Notes: generated from the sequence alone by a model not told the origin. Positions 13,304-21,333 are shown, counted from the first letter of the stretch. The stretch: DNA of 23,508 nucleotides from Frankiales bacterium (GCA_025465145.1 JAODNS010000116.1:1-23508), one strand, 5' to 3'. Program-made: numbers and translations.

Positions 13304-13965
13304 GGCTCCCCCACCCGGTACCCCACGCCGATGACGGTGTGCACGACCTGCGGGTCGCCGAGCTTGCGGCGCAGCGTCATCACGGTCACACGGACGATGG
13401 TCGTCGCGGGGTCGGCGTTCTCGTCCCACACCCGCTCGAGCAGCTCCTCGCTGCTGACGACAGCCCCCTCGGCTCGCAGCAGCTCCTCCAGCACACCCAG
13501 CTCCTTGCGGGTGAGCTCGATGGGCGTGCCGTTGCGGCTGCCCGTGCGGCGGGCCGGGTCCAGCACGAGCCCGCCCGGACCGCGCAGGACAGGCGGCGCG
13601 GGCGGGGTGGCGCGGCGGCCGAGCGCGCGCACCCGCGCGACCAGCTCGGCGAAGGCGAACGGCTTACCCAGGTAGTCGTCGGCGCCGAGGTCGAGCCCGG
13701 CGACACGGTCCGCCAGCCCGCCGGCTGCCGTGAGCATGAGGACCCGCGTCAGTGAGCCCTCGGCAGTGAGCTGCCGGCACAGGTCGTCGCCCGAGAGCAC
13801 GGGCAGGTCGCGGTCGAGGACCACCACGTCGTACCTCGTGACGAGCGCCTTCTCGAGGCCGCTGTCGCCGTCGTACGCGACGTCCACGGCCATGCCCTCG
13901 CGGCGCAGCCCACGGGCCACCGCGTCCGCGAGCGGCACCTCGTCCTCGACGACCAAGACACGCAC
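13300..13965 (-). CDS. OmpR/PhoB-family response regulator
   Basis: A 221-residue regulator. The receiver has the acidic pocket Glu7-Asp8-Glu9, the phosphoacceptor Asp51 in VVVLDRDLP, Thr in LMLTAAG and Lys in DDYLGKPFAF. The winged-helix domain (about 125-218) ends in the typical TTIVRVTVMTLRRKLGDPQVVHTVIGVGYRV wording. GTG 13965 lies 6 bases after a TACCGT -10 element with no Shine-Dalgarno, so the operon message is probably leaderless. The order regulator, kinase, small membrane protein, with GTGA overlap between the first two, defines a complete two-component operon. Targets are unknown; a link to the adjacent iron genes is possible only by proximity and they are convergent, not divergent. 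Confidence 0.95.
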   Translation of the reverse strand: MRVLVVEDEVPLADAVARGLRREGMAVDVAYDGDSGLEKALVTRYDVVVLDRDLPVLSGDDLCRQLTAEGSLTRVLMLTAAGGLADRVAGLDLGADDYLGKPFAFAELVARVRALGRRATPPAPPVLRGPGGLVLDPARRTGSRNGTPIELTRKELGVLEELLRAEGAVVSSEELLERVWDENADPATTIVRVTVMTLRRKLGDPQVVHTVIGVGYRVGEP

Positions 13966-13971
13966 GGCCGG

Positions 13972-13977
13972 ACGGTA
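13972..13977 (-). promoter_or_regulatory. -10 element (TACCGT) for a leaderless regulator operon
   Basis: On the minus strand TACCGT fits TANNNT and is followed by 6 bases and GTG 13965. It is the same hexamer as in front of the DUF3000 gene. Confidence 0.55.
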
Positions 13978-14042
13978 ACGGAGCGGCTGTGTGGTGCCTG
14001 TGAGTCACCCGTTCGCCGCGTCTGAGGCGCCCGCTCCGCGGG

Positions 14043-14048
14043 TAGGTT
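14043..14048 (+). promoter_or_regulatory. -10 element (TAGGTT) for the 14055 gene
   Basis: TAGGTT fits TANNNT and ends 6 bases before GTG 14055. An adjacent in-frame GTG at 14052 is only 3 bases away and therefore less likely to be the leaderless start. Confidence 0.45.
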
Positions 14049-14054
14049 CCTGTG

Positions 14055-14897
14055 GTGCTCGTACCCACCGAACTCGAGCTCCGCCGGGGCGTTCTGGCGG
14101 TGTCGGTGCTGCACGACGTCGACGTGGAGGCGGGGCCGCTGGGCGTCACCCTGCCCGGCATGCCGGACGTGTGGGTGCCCTGGACGGAGTGCCGCCGCGC
14201 GCTCGCCGGCTTCGACCCCGAGACGACCGGCCGGCACCGGCTGGCGGAGTGGCTGCAGACCCGGCGGTGGGCCGCCGACCTGTCCGCGGAGCACCTCGTC
14301 CAGCGGCTGCGGCCCGTCGGCCTGCCGGTCGACCACGTGCTCCACCCCGGGCTGGACTGGGTGCGCGAGCGGGTGCTGGGCGACGCGCTCGACCTCGGGC
14401 TCGGCGCCGTCGACCTCGATCCCGCCGACCGGGATCGTGTCGTCCTGCTGCCGTCGACGGTGCTGGACGACGCCGGCCTGGACCAGGAGGTCGTCTGGTC
14501 GCGGGTGGCCACGATGCTCGAGGACCTCGGGGGCCTCGCGGCGGAGCGGGTCAAGCGCGACCTGCGCGGTCAGCTGCGCCCGCTCGGCGACTGCGACGTG
14601 GTGACGCTGCTCGGCTCGCGCAAGCTCCGCGCGGCCCTGGCCGAAGAGGCGGGTGGCATGGGAGCGGCGGTCGTGCCGATGCGCCGGCGCGGCTGGACGA
14701 AGCTGACGATGATCGACCCCGCCTTCGGGCCGGCGGCGGCGGCGGCCACGAGCGACGCGGACCGCGGTTTCCGGCGGCCGCTGCTCCTCACCGCAGACGA
14801 GCTCACGCTGGTGGCAGAGGGCGGACGGCCCGAGAACATCGTGCTGCGCGACCCCGCGATGGACCAGCCGTGGGCGAAGGACGTGCTGTACCGCTAG
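14055..14897 (+). CDS. Conserved hypothetical protein
   Basis: A soluble 280-residue protein with no signal peptide or membrane helix. I do not recognise a family. Visible segments include VPTELELRRGVLAVSVLHDVDV at the N-terminus, a GMPDVWVPWTECRRALAG stretch, two acidic helical regions, a basic middle part (AERVKRDLRGQLRPLGD) and a C-terminal FRRPLLLTADELTLVAEGG...ENIVLRDPAM segment. It reads as a normally coding, GC-rich protein throughout, and a single-copy housekeeping-type gene is plausible. The start GTG 14055 follows a -10 element by 6 bases; GTG 14052 is the alternative. The gene converges on dxs and overlaps its stop by 4 bases. Function unknown. Confidence 0.8.
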   Translation: MLVPTELELRRGVLAVSVLHDVDVEAGPLGVTLPGMPDVWVPWTECRRALAGFDPETTGRHRLAEWLQTRRWAADLSAEHLVQRLRPVGLPVDHVLHPGLDWVRERVLGDALDLGLGAVDLDPADRDRVVLLPSTVLDDAGLDQEVVWSRVATMLEDLGGLAAERVKRDLRGQLRPLGDCDVVTLLGSRKLRAALAEEAGGMGAAVVPMRRRGWTKLTMIDPAFGPAAAAATSDADRGFRRPLLLTADELTLVAEGGRPENIVLRDPAMDQPWAKDVLYR

Positions 14898-16792
14898 GCC
14901 TGGTTTCGGGCCGGCTCCATCGCCGGCTGGGCGCTGGCAACGTGCTCGACGATCCGGCGCGCCACCTCCTGCGCGGTCAGGCCGATGTCCGCCTGCACCT
15001 GCGCACGCGTGCCGTGGTCGAGGAACCGCTGCGGGATCCCGATGTCGCGGGCCGGCACGTCGACGTCCGCGTCGCGGAGCGCCTGCGACAGCACCATGCC
15101 GACGCCGCCGGTCCGGCCGCTGTCCTCGACGGTCACGACGAGCCCGTGCTCAGCCGCGAGCGAGACCAGCCGGGGGTTGACCGGCGCCACCCAGCGCGGG
15201 TCCACGACGGTGACGCCGATGCCCTGCGCGGCGGCCCGCTCGGCCACCTCCAGCGCGAGCCGGCCCATGGCGCCGACGGCCACCAGGAGCACGTCCGTGG
15301 ACGGGCCGCGGAACAGCACGTCCACGCCGTCGATCCGCTCGACAGCCGGCACCGGCTCGCCCACCGCGCCGGTCGGGAAGCGGACAGCCGTGGGTCCGTC
15401 GTCGACGGCGAGCGCCTCGCGCAGCTCCTCGCGCAGCGCGTCGGCGTCGCGCGGCGCGGCGATCCGCATGCCGGGGACGAGCTGCAGGATCGACAGGTCC
15501 CACATGCCGTTGTGCGACGCGCCGTCCGGTCCGGTGACGCCGGCGCGGTCCAGCACGAACGTCACCGGCAGCTGGTGCAGCGCGACGTCCATGAGCGCCT
15601 GGTCGAACGCGCGGTTGAGGAACGTCGCGTAGATGCACACGACCGGGTGCATCCCGCCGACCGCCAACCCGGCGGCGGACGTGACCGCGTGCTGCTCTGC
15701 GATGCCGACGTCGAAGATGCGGTCCGGGTAGGCCTTGCTGAACGCGTGCAGCCCGACCGGCTGCAGCATCGCGGCGGTGAGCGCGACGACGTCGGCGCGC
15801 TCCGCGCCGATCGCGACCATCTCCTCGCTGAGCACGTTGGTCCACGACTGCGCGGACGCGTTGATCGCCTTGCCGGTCAGCGGGTCGATGACACCGACGC
15901 TGTGCAGGCAGTCGGCCTCGTCGTCGATCGCCGGCTGGTAGCCGAAGCCCTTCACCGTCACCGCGTGGACGATGACCGGCCCGCCGAACTCCTTGGCCCG
16001 CCGCAGCGCGGCCTCCATGGCGGCCTCGTCGTGCCCGTCGATCGGACCGACGTACTTCAGCCCGAGGTCCTCGAACAGCACCTGCGGCTGCAGGAAGTCC
16101 TTCAGCCCGCGCTTGAGGCCGTGCAGCGCCTCGTACAGCGGGGCGCCCACGAGCGGCGTCTTGTTGAGCACGCCGCGCACGACGTCCAGCGCCTGCTCGT
16201 ACTGCGGCGCCATCCGCAGCGTCGCCAGGTGCTGGGCCAGGCCGCCGATGGTCGGGCTGTACGAGCGCCCGTTGTCGTTGACGACGATGACGACCGGCAG
16301 GTCCCCGGCCGCGATGTTGTTCAGCGCCTCCCAGCACATGCCGCCGGTCAGCGCGCCGTCGCCGACCACCGCGACGACGTGCCGCTTCTCGCCGCGCAGC
16401 CGGTACGCCTTGGCGATCCCGTCCGCGTAGGACAGCGCCGTTGACGCGTGGCTGTTCTCGATGACGTCGTGCTCGGACTCGGCGCGGCTCGGGTACCCCG
16501 ACAGCCCGCCCTGCTTGCGCAGCGTCCCGAAGCCGCCCTGCCGGCCGGTCACGATCTTGTGGACGTACGCCTGGTGCCCGGTGTCCCACAGGACCCGGTC
16601 GCGCGGCGAGTCGAAGACGCGGTGCAGCGCGAGGGTGATCTCGACGACGCCCAGAGACGGCCCGAGGTGCCCGCCGGTGCGCGAGACGGCGTCCACCATG
16701 AAGTCGCGGATCTCCGCGGCCAGCAGCGGCATCTGCTCGGGGGTCAGCCGCTTGAGGTCGGCGGGACCCGTCACGGTCTCGAGCAGGCTCAC
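14894..16792 (-). CDS. dxs: 1-deoxy-D-xylulose-5-phosphate synthase
   Basis: The first enzyme of the MEP pathway condenses pyruvate and glyceraldehyde 3-phosphate to DXP using thiamine diphosphate. The 632-residue length is normal. The first third has the GHLGPSLGVVEITLALH segment and the thiamine diphosphate/Mg motif VVGDGALTGGMCWEALNN...VNDN; the middle has KYVGPIDGHDE; the pyrimidine-binding domain has FDVGIAEQHAVTSAAGLA with the conserved Glu and His; the C-terminal transketolase domain contains EDSGRTGGVG. The start is taken as GTG 16792: a TAAGGT -10 lies 7 bases upstream, and the resulting VSLLETV N-terminus matches the usual MSLLE start of the family. GTG 16801 and ATG 16798 are in frame but would overlap or abut the -10. 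The gene converges with the 14055 gene. Confidence 0.97.
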   Translation of the reverse strand: MSLLETVTGPADLKRLTPEQMPLLAAEIRDFMVDAVSRTGGHLGPSLGVVEITLALHRVFDSPRDRVLWDTGHQAYVHKIVTGRQGGFGTLRKQGGLSGYPSRAESEHDVIENSHASTALSYADGIAKAYRLRGEKRHVVAVVGDGALTGGMCWEALNNIAAGDLPVVIVVNDNGRSYSPTIGGLAQHLATLRMAPQYEQALDVVRGVLNKTPLVGAPLYEALHGLKRGLKDFLQPQVLFEDLGLKYVGPIDGHDEAAMEAALRRAKEFGGPVIVHAVTVKGFGYQPAIDDEADCLHSVGVIDPLTGKAINASAQSWTNVLSEEMVAIGAERADVVALTAAMLQPVGLHAFSKAYPDRIFDVGIAEQHAVTSAAGLAVGGMHPVVCIYATFLNRAFDQALMDVALHQLPVTFVLDRAGVTGPDGASHNGMWDLSILQLVPGMRIAAPRDADALREELREALAVDDGPTAVRFPTGAVGEPVPAVERIDGVDVLFRGPSTDVLLVAVGAMGRLALEVAERAAAQGIGVTVVDPRWVAPVNPRLVSLAAEHGLVVTVEDSGRTGGVGMVLSQALRDADVDVPARDIGIPQRFLDHGTRAQVQADIGLTAQEVARRIVEHVASAQPAMEPARNQA

Positions 16793-16799
16793 GGTCATC

Positions 16800-16805
16800 A
16801 CCTTA
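16800..16805 (-). promoter_or_regulatory. -10 element (TAAGGT) setting the dxs start
   Basis: On the minus strand TAAGGT fits TANNNT and is followed by 7 bases and GTG 16792. It rules against the upstream in-frame GTG 16801, which lies inside it. Confidence 0.55.
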
Positions 16806-16831
16806 CGTTCGCAGCAGCGTCGCGGCCGGTT

Positions 16832-17200
16832 CTACAGACGCGGCACCCAGCGCTTGCCGCTGAGCGCCTCGCGCACCAGCTCGACCTGCCGGCCGGCCTG
16901 CACGAGGCGGCGGCCCTCCCGGTCGTACGCCGCGATCGCCGCCTCCACCACCTCCGGCGGCACCACCCCGCGCAGCTCCTCGCGGACCGTCCGCAGCCCG
17001 TCCCGCGCCGCCTGGACGTTCGCGGCCACGTGCTGCGCGGCGAAGCGGGCGAGCACCACCGGGTGGCGGCGCAGCACCTCGTGCGCGCGGTAGTCCGGCG
17101 GGCACAGGTCGAACAGCCAGCCGACCGCGCTGCGCTCCCACTCCGGCGCCTGCGGCGGCAGGACCTCGGCCGGCCACCCGGGCGGGACCAGCTGGCTCAC
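16832..17200 (-). CDS. Conserved actinobacterial hypothetical protein upstream of dxs
   Basis: A 122-residue soluble protein. The sequence begins with a Pro-rich PPGWPAEVLPPQAPEWERSA segment, continues with a WLFDLCPPDYRAHEVLRRHPVVLARFAAQHV block, and ends in helical VREELRGVVPPEVVEAAIAAYDREG and KRWVPRL. I recognise the wording from actinobacterial genomes but know of no assigned function. There are no catalytic or metal motifs. GTG 17200 is chosen because GAGGAG lies about 6 bases upstream and the family starts there; longer in-frame extensions are not coding-like. The stop is 39 bases before dxs on the same strand, so the two may be co-transcribed in part, though dxs has its own promoter. 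Confidence 0.82.
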   Translation of the reverse strand: MSQLVPPGWPAEVLPPQAPEWERSAVGWLFDLCPPDYRAHEVLRRHPVVLARFAAQHVAANVQAARDGLRTVREELRGVVPPEVVEAAIAAYDREGRRLVQAGRQVELVREALSGKRWVPRL

Positions 17201-17247
17201 CGCGCTCTCCTCTTCAGCACCGGGGCGTTCCCGCCGACACCACGAGT

Positions 17248-17826
17248 GTGACCGATCCCAGTGCCGACCGGCTGCGTGCCGCCGTGCTCGCGCTGAGGGC
17301 CCCGCAGGTGGCCAAGCGCGCGCCGGCGCCGACGTCATCGGTCTTCGGCCGGGCCGCCGCGGCGGTGCCGATGGACGCGCACCAGCCGACGCCGCGCAGC
17401 CAGATGGCCGGTCGGCTCCGCTCGGTCGAGACCAGCGCGCTGCTGCCGGGCACCACGATGGCGCTCATGGTCCTGGCGACGCGAGGCACGCCGCCGCCGG
17501 AGGTGCTTCGAAGCGCGGACCTGCTGGTCCGCAGCGGGGCGGTCGTGGTCGTGCTCGGGCCTGACCTGCCCCGGGACGTGCCGACCGACCGCTCGCGCCC
17601 GCTGACGCTGCCGCTGCGCTCGGGAGACGCCCTCGAGGGCGAGCAGGCGCTCATCGCCTGCGGCCCGCACCGCCGCATCGCCTTCCTGGCCCGCCGCGAG
17701 CCGGGGCCGGACGACCTCTGGTCGTGGCTCGTGACGCGCGATCCCGTGGCCGTCCACCGGGCCGGCACCGCCATCCTCGACCGCGTGCCGTTCCTCAAGC
17801 TCCGGGTGCCCGCGCTCACGCACTGA
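17248..17826 (+). CDS. Hypothetical protein, possibly DICT-like sensory domain
   Basis: A 192-residue soluble protein. The first 50 residues are low in structure (PQVAKRAPAPTSSVFGRAAAA); the rest is an alpha/beta domain with LPGTTMALMVLATRG, the strand AVVVVLGPDLP, HRRIAFLARREPGPDDLW and a final SWLVTRDPVAVHRAGTAILDRV. The strand-then-GPD and the final VTRDP..V.RAG..ILDRV resemble the DICT domain, a sensory module known from actinobacterial and cyanobacterial signalling proteins, where the corresponding end is VTxDRxLV..AAR.LL.R. This is a weak, by-eye resemblance. GTG 17248 has no clear Shine-Dalgarno. The gene is divergent from the 16832-17200 gene and is followed by a long inverted repeat. 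Confidence 0.75.
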   Translation: MTDPSADRLRAAVLALRAPQVAKRAPAPTSSVFGRAAAAVPMDAHQPTPRSQMAGRLRSVETSALLPGTTMALMVLATRGTPPPEVLRSADLLVRSGAVVVVLGPDLPRDVPTDRSRPLTLPLRSGDALEGEQALIACGPHRRIAFLARREPGPDDLWSWLVTRDPVAVHRAGTAILDRVPFLKLRVPALTH

Positions 17827-17848
17827 CGGCCCCTTGGCGACCCGCTGG

Positions 17849-17914
17849 TGATCATCGCCGCCTGATGCCGCGCCTGGAGCCCCACGGCATCGCGGCAACG
17901 TGCGGCGTTGATCA
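17849..17914. repeat. 66-bp nested inverted repeat upstream of the decarboxylase gene
   Basis: The outer arms TGATCATCGCCGC (17849-17861) and GCGGCGTTGATCA (17902-17914) pair at 12 of 13 positions. The inner arms GATGCCG (17864-17870) and CGGCATC (17885-17891) pair perfectly. It starts 22 bases after the stop of the upstream gene and ends 14 bases before the -10 of the next, so it could be a terminator, an operator, or both. Confidence 0.6.
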
Positions 17915-17927
17915 TGTGAGGCCCGCC

Positions 17928-17933
17928 TAGCCT
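17928..17933 (+). promoter_or_regulatory. -10 element (TAGCCT) for a leaderless decarboxylase transcript
   Basis: TAGCCT fits TANNNT and is followed by 7 bases and GTG 17941. The right arm of the inverted repeat (TTGATC, 17908-17913) lies where a -35 box would be, with a short 14-bp spacer. Confidence 0.5.
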
Positions 17934-17940
17934 GCCGGGC

Positions 17941-19317
17941 GTGACCCGCTCTCCGTTCGACCCGCCCCTCGACGAGATGCGTGCCATGGGGGGCGCGGTC
18001 GTCGACCTGCTGAGCCGCTTCGTCGACGAGCGGTACGACGCGCGCACCTCCGACTACGCCGACCTCGAGCCGCTGCTGGCCTCGCTGGCCGGACCTCCGC
18101 CGGCCGCGCCCGGCGACCTGGGGCAGCTGCTGTCGACGGTCGAGCACGCCGCCAGCAAGGGCTTCGACACCGCCAACCCGGGCTTCGTCGGGTACATCCC
18201 CGGCGGCGGCCTGTACTCCGCCGCGCTGGGCGACTTCATCGCCTGCGTCGTGAACCGGTATACCGGCGTCGCCGCCCCCGCTCCGGCGCTGGTCCAGCTG
18301 GAGTCGAGCGTGCTGCGCTGGCTGTGCGACGCGTTCGGCATGCCCGTCGGCTCGCAGGGCGTACTGACGCCGGGTGGCTCGATGTCGACCCTGTCCGCGG
18401 TCGTCGCTGCCCGGTCGACCCGCCTCGGCGAGGACTTCCGCGGCGCCCGGCTGTACGTGAGCGACGAGGTCCACCACTGCGTCGCCAAGTCCGCGCAGAT
18501 CGCCGGCCTTCCGCGCGATGCCGTACGGGTGGTGCGTACGGACGACCACCTCCGGCTGGACCCTGCGGCGCTGCGCGAGGCCATCGTGGAGGACCGGGCC
18601 GCCGGGCTCGTGCCGTTCATGGCGGTGGCCTCCGCCGGCACCATCAACACCGGCGTCGTCGACCCGCTGACCGCGGTCGCGGACGTGTGCGCGGAGCAGG
18701 ACGTGTGGTTCCACGTCGACGGCGCGTACGGCGGCTTCTTCCAGCTCACCGAGCGCGGCCGCGTTGCCCTGGCCGGGATCGAGCGGGCCGACAGCATCGT
18801 GCTCGACCCGCACAAGGGGCTGTTCCTCCCGTACGGCACCGGCTGTCTGCTGGTCCGCGACCGCGAGGCGCTGCGGGCCGCGCACGAGGTGCAGGCGCAC
18901 TACCTGCCGCCGCCGTCGGACGACCCCGGGCTGCCGGACTTCTCGGCCTTCTCCCCCGAGCTGACGCGCGACTTCCGCGGGCTGCGGCTGTGGCTGCCGC
19001 TGCACCTGCACGGGACGCAGGCGTTCGTCGACGCGCTGGACGAGAAACTCGACCTCGCGCGGGAGCTGCACGGCGCGCTGTCCGGGCTGGACCTGGAGCT
19101 GGCCGGGGGGCCGGACCTGTCGCTGGTCGCGTTCCGGCCGCTGTCCGCCGACCCCGACGCGCTGCTCGACCGCATCAACGGCACCGGCCGGATGTGGCTG
19201 TCGTCGGCGCCGGTGCGCGGCCGGACGTTCCTCCGGATGTGCCTGCTGTCGCACCGCACCCGTCGCGACCGCGTCGAGGAGGCGGTCCAGATCATCAGGC
19301 AGTCGCTGGAGCCATGA
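17941..19317 (+). CDS. PLP-dependent group II decarboxylase (aromatic-L-amino-acid / tyrosine decarboxylase-like)
   Basis: A 458-residue fold-type I PLP enzyme. The Schiff-base Lys292 is in LDPHKGLFLPYGTG, the motif of the aromatic amino acid decarboxylase group. Other landmarks are NPGFVGYIPGGG (79-90), the phosphate-binding TPGGSMST (143-150), His178-His179 in DEVHHC that would stack on the cofactor ring, SAGTINTG (231-238) and the PLP-nitrogen Asp260 in HVDGAYGG. The family removes the alpha-carboxyl of aromatic or related amino acids; the substrate is not decided here. GTG 17941 follows a -10 element by 7 bases. The 3' end overlaps the convergent glpD gene by 23 bases. The gene appears to stand alone, with no transporter partner next to it. 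Confidence 0.92.
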   Translation: MTRSPFDPPLDEMRAMGGAVVDLLSRFVDERYDARTSDYADLEPLLASLAGPPPAAPGDLGQLLSTVEHAASKGFDTANPGFVGYIPGGGLYSAALGDFIACVVNRYTGVAAPAPALVQLESSVLRWLCDAFGMPVGSQGVLTPGGSMSTLSAVVAARSTRLGEDFRGARLYVSDEVHHCVAKSAQIAGLPRDAVRVVRTDDHLRLDPAALREAIVEDRAAGLVPFMAVASAGTINTGVVDPLTAVADVCAEQDVWFHVDGAYGGFFQLTERGRVALAGIERADSIVLDPHKGLFLPYGTGCLLVRDREALRAAHEVQAHYLPPPSDDPGLPDFSAFSPELTRDFRGLRLWLPLHLHGTQAFVDALDEKLDLARELHGALSGLDLELAGGPDLSLVAFRPLSADPDALLDRINGTGRMWLSSAPVRGRTFLRMCLLSHRTRRDRVEEAVQIIRQSLEP

Positions 19318-20767
19318 CCGCCTCGGCCGCCGGTCGCGCGGCCTCCTGCCAGGCGTCCACCAGCGACAGCCGGGTGCGCCGCTCGAGCAGGTCCTCTGCC
19401 GTCAGGGCTCCCTCGGCGCGCAGCCCCCACTCGAGCTCGACCTTCAGGACGGGTACGCCGGGCGCCACCGGCTCGGTCGGGTCACCCAACGCGGCCACGT
19501 CGCGGGCCTCGCTGCCGTAGCGCCGGACGAGCCGTACCGGGACGTCGTGCGGCACCGGTCCGGTCGCCCCGACCAGCGGCAGATCCCTTGTGCGGCAGGG
19601 GTTCTCGCTGATCCGGTCGACCACGTCCTGGGCCATGCGCCGGTACGTCGTCAGCTTCCCGCCGAGCACGGTCCACATCCCGTCCTCGCCCTGCACGACC
19701 GCGTGCCGGCGGGACAGGTCAGCGGTGCGGCCCTCCACGCCGGCGAGCAGTGGGCGGACACCGGCGAAGCTGCCGATGACGTCGCTGCGCGACAGCGGCC
19801 GCTGCAGGCCGGTCGACAGCGTGTCGAGCAGGAACCGGATCTCGTCCTCGTTCGCGCGCGGCACCTCGGGCAGCGGGCCGAGGACCGGGTCGTCGGTGAG
19901 ACCGACGTGGACGATCCCGTCCGGGTGCGGCTGCGCGAAGACGTACCGGTTCCGCTCCCCCGGCACCGGCACGGTGAGCGACGCGGTCGGGTTGCCGAGG
20001 GTGCTGCTCGCGAGGACGACGTGCACCCCCTTGCTGGGGCGCAGCCGCGTCTCGGGGGCAAGCCGGTCGGCCCAGGCGCCGGTGGCGTTGACGACGTGCC
20101 GGGCCCGAATGCTCAGCGTCTGGCCGGTGAGCTCATCGCGCATGGTCGTGGGGCCGGTGGCGGTGACGCGGGTGAGGATGCGGGCGCCGTAGCTGGCGGC
20201 CGTACGGGCCAGGGCGACGACGAGCCGCGCGTCGTCCTCGAGCTGACCGTCCCAGTTGAGCAGCGCGCCGCGCAGCCCGTCCCGCTTCACGGCCGGCAGG
20301 AGCCGCACGGTCTCGGTGACGCCGAGCCGCCGCGGCCGGGGCAGGGCGGCGCGCGGCGTCCCGGCCATCAGCCGGAGGACGTCCGCGGTCCGGTGCCCGG
20401 CGTCGAAGAGCAGGCCGTCGGTGCGCGACAGGTCGTCGCCGAGCGGCACCAGCATGGGCAGCGGCCGGACCAGGTGCGGAGCCGTACGGCGCAGCAGGAC
20501 GTCGCGCTCCCGGGCGCTGTCCAGCGCGAGGCCGACGTCGCCCGAAGCGAGGTACCGCAGCCCGCCGTGCACGAGCTTGGACGACCAGCGCGAGGTGCCG
20601 TGCGCGAGGTCGTCCTTCTCCACCAGCGCCACCGACAGCCGGCGGCTGGCCGCGTCGAGGGCGACGCCGCAGCCGGTGACGCCGCCGCCGATGACGAGGA
20701 CGTCGACCTCGTCGAGCGTCTCGAGCTCGCGCGCGCGGCGCTCGCGGGTCAGGTACGGACCGCTCAT
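19295..20767 (-). CDS. glpD: Glycerol-3-phosphate dehydrogenase, FAD-dependent
   Basis: A 490-residue flavoprotein that oxidises sn-glycerol 3-phosphate to dihydroxyacetone phosphate and passes electrons to the quinone pool at the membrane. The N-terminal Rossmann motif is VIGGGVTGCGVALDAASR (25-42). GTSRWSSKLVHGGLRYL is the GlpD family signature. HVVNATGAWADRL and SKGVHVVL follow, and the C-terminal part has VRPLLAG and GGKLTTYRRMA. The ATG at 20767 overlaps the TetR stop as ATGA, so the two are translationally coupled. It converges on the decarboxylase gene. DHAP made here is the backbone precursor for the alkyl-DHAP-synthase-like enzyme encoded divergently. Confidence 0.95.
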   Translation of the reverse strand: MSGPYLTRERRARELETLDEVDVLVIGGGVTGCGVALDAASRRLSVALVEKDDLAHGTSRWSSKLVHGGLRYLASGDVGLALDSARERDVLLRRTAPHLVRPLPMLVPLGDDLSRTDGLLFDAGHRTADVLRLMAGTPRAALPRPRRLGVTETVRLLPAVKRDGLRGALLNWDGQLEDDARLVVALARTAASYGARILTRVTATGPTTMRDELTGQTLSIRARHVVNATGAWADRLAPETRLRPSKGVHVVLASSTLGNPTASLTVPVPGERNRYVFAQPHPDGIVHVGLTDDPVLGPLPEVPRANEDEIRFLLDTLSTGLQRPLSRSDVIGSFAGVRPLLAGVEGRTADLSRRHAVVQGEDGMWTVLGGKLTTYRRMAQDVVDRISENPCRTRDLPLVGATGPVPHDVPVRLVRRYGSEARDVAALGDPTEPVAPGVPVLKVELEWGLRAEGALTAEDLLERRTRLSLVDAWQEAARPAAEAVMAPATA

Positions 20768-21333
20768 GGCCGCAGGTAGCTGTCGAGCAGGCGGCGCAGC
20801 TCGGGCAGCACGTCCTGCCCCTCCACGACGCGGGCGGAAAAGACGAACGACTGCGCGGTCAGCTGCAGGCAGGTCGCGAGCAGGCGCGGATCTCCCGGCC
20901 CGATGCTGCCGTCCTGCTGGCCGGCGGCGACCTGCTCCGCGAGGACGTCGATCGCGGCCTGCTGGGTCGAGCCGAAGCGGTCGACGACCAGCGGGAGCAG
21001 CAGCTCGGGATCGACGTCCAGGACCCGGCGGTACAGCGGGTGGGAGACGAGCTCCTGCACCAGCCGTACCCCCGCCTCGACCAGCCGCTCGCGCGCGCTC
21101 GGCAGGTGCTCGACCTCCTGCTGCACGTCGTCGATGAGCGCGACCAGCTCGCAGGTGAGCAGCGCGGAAACGATCGTCGGCAGGTCCCCGTACTGCCGGT
21201 ACACCGTCATCCGACTCACGCCAGCCCGCCGCGCGACGTCGGCGAGCGTCGTCCGGCGGAAGCCGACGTCCATGACGCAGTCGCGGGCGGCGGACAGCAA
21301 CGGGTCCAGCGTCATGTGACGGTGTGACGTCAT
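20764..21333 (-). CDS. TetR-family transcriptional repressor of the glycerolipid locus
   Basis: A 189-residue regulator. The N-terminal helix-turn-helix is at about residues 29-52 (TTLADVARRAGVSRMTVYRQYGD), the classic TetR wording; the C-terminal helical domain (about 60-185) would bind a ligand, as yet unknown. ATG 21333 is preferred: TACAGT (21346-21341, minus strand) is a -10 element 7 bases upstream, giving a leaderless message. A second ATG at 21315 would remove six residues. The start and -10 lie inside an inverted repeat (21322-21342), so the protein probably represses itself, glpD and the divergent flavoprotein gene. M. tuberculosis has a TetR protein at the same place (Rv2250c, from memory). 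Confidence 0.93.
   Translation of the reverse strand: MTSHRHMTLDPLLSAARDCVMDVGFRRTTLADVARRAGVSRMTVYRQYGDLPTIVSALLTCELVALIDDVQQEVEHLPSARERLVEAGVRLVQELVSHPLYRRVLDVDPELLLPLVVDRFGSTQQAAIDVLAEQVAAGQQDGSIGPGDPRLLATCLQLTAQSFVFSARVVEGQDVLPELRRLLDSYLRP

Noticed and set aside
13991..16444. 817-residue plus-strand frame opposite dxs
   Set aside because: It crosses the 14055 gene out of frame and is then antisense to dxs; the composition is Arg/His/Val-rich without domains.
17335..19254. 639-residue minus-strand frame opposite the decarboxylase
   Set aside because: Antisense shadow of a well-supported PLP enzyme gene; Arg/Gln/His-rich with no motif.
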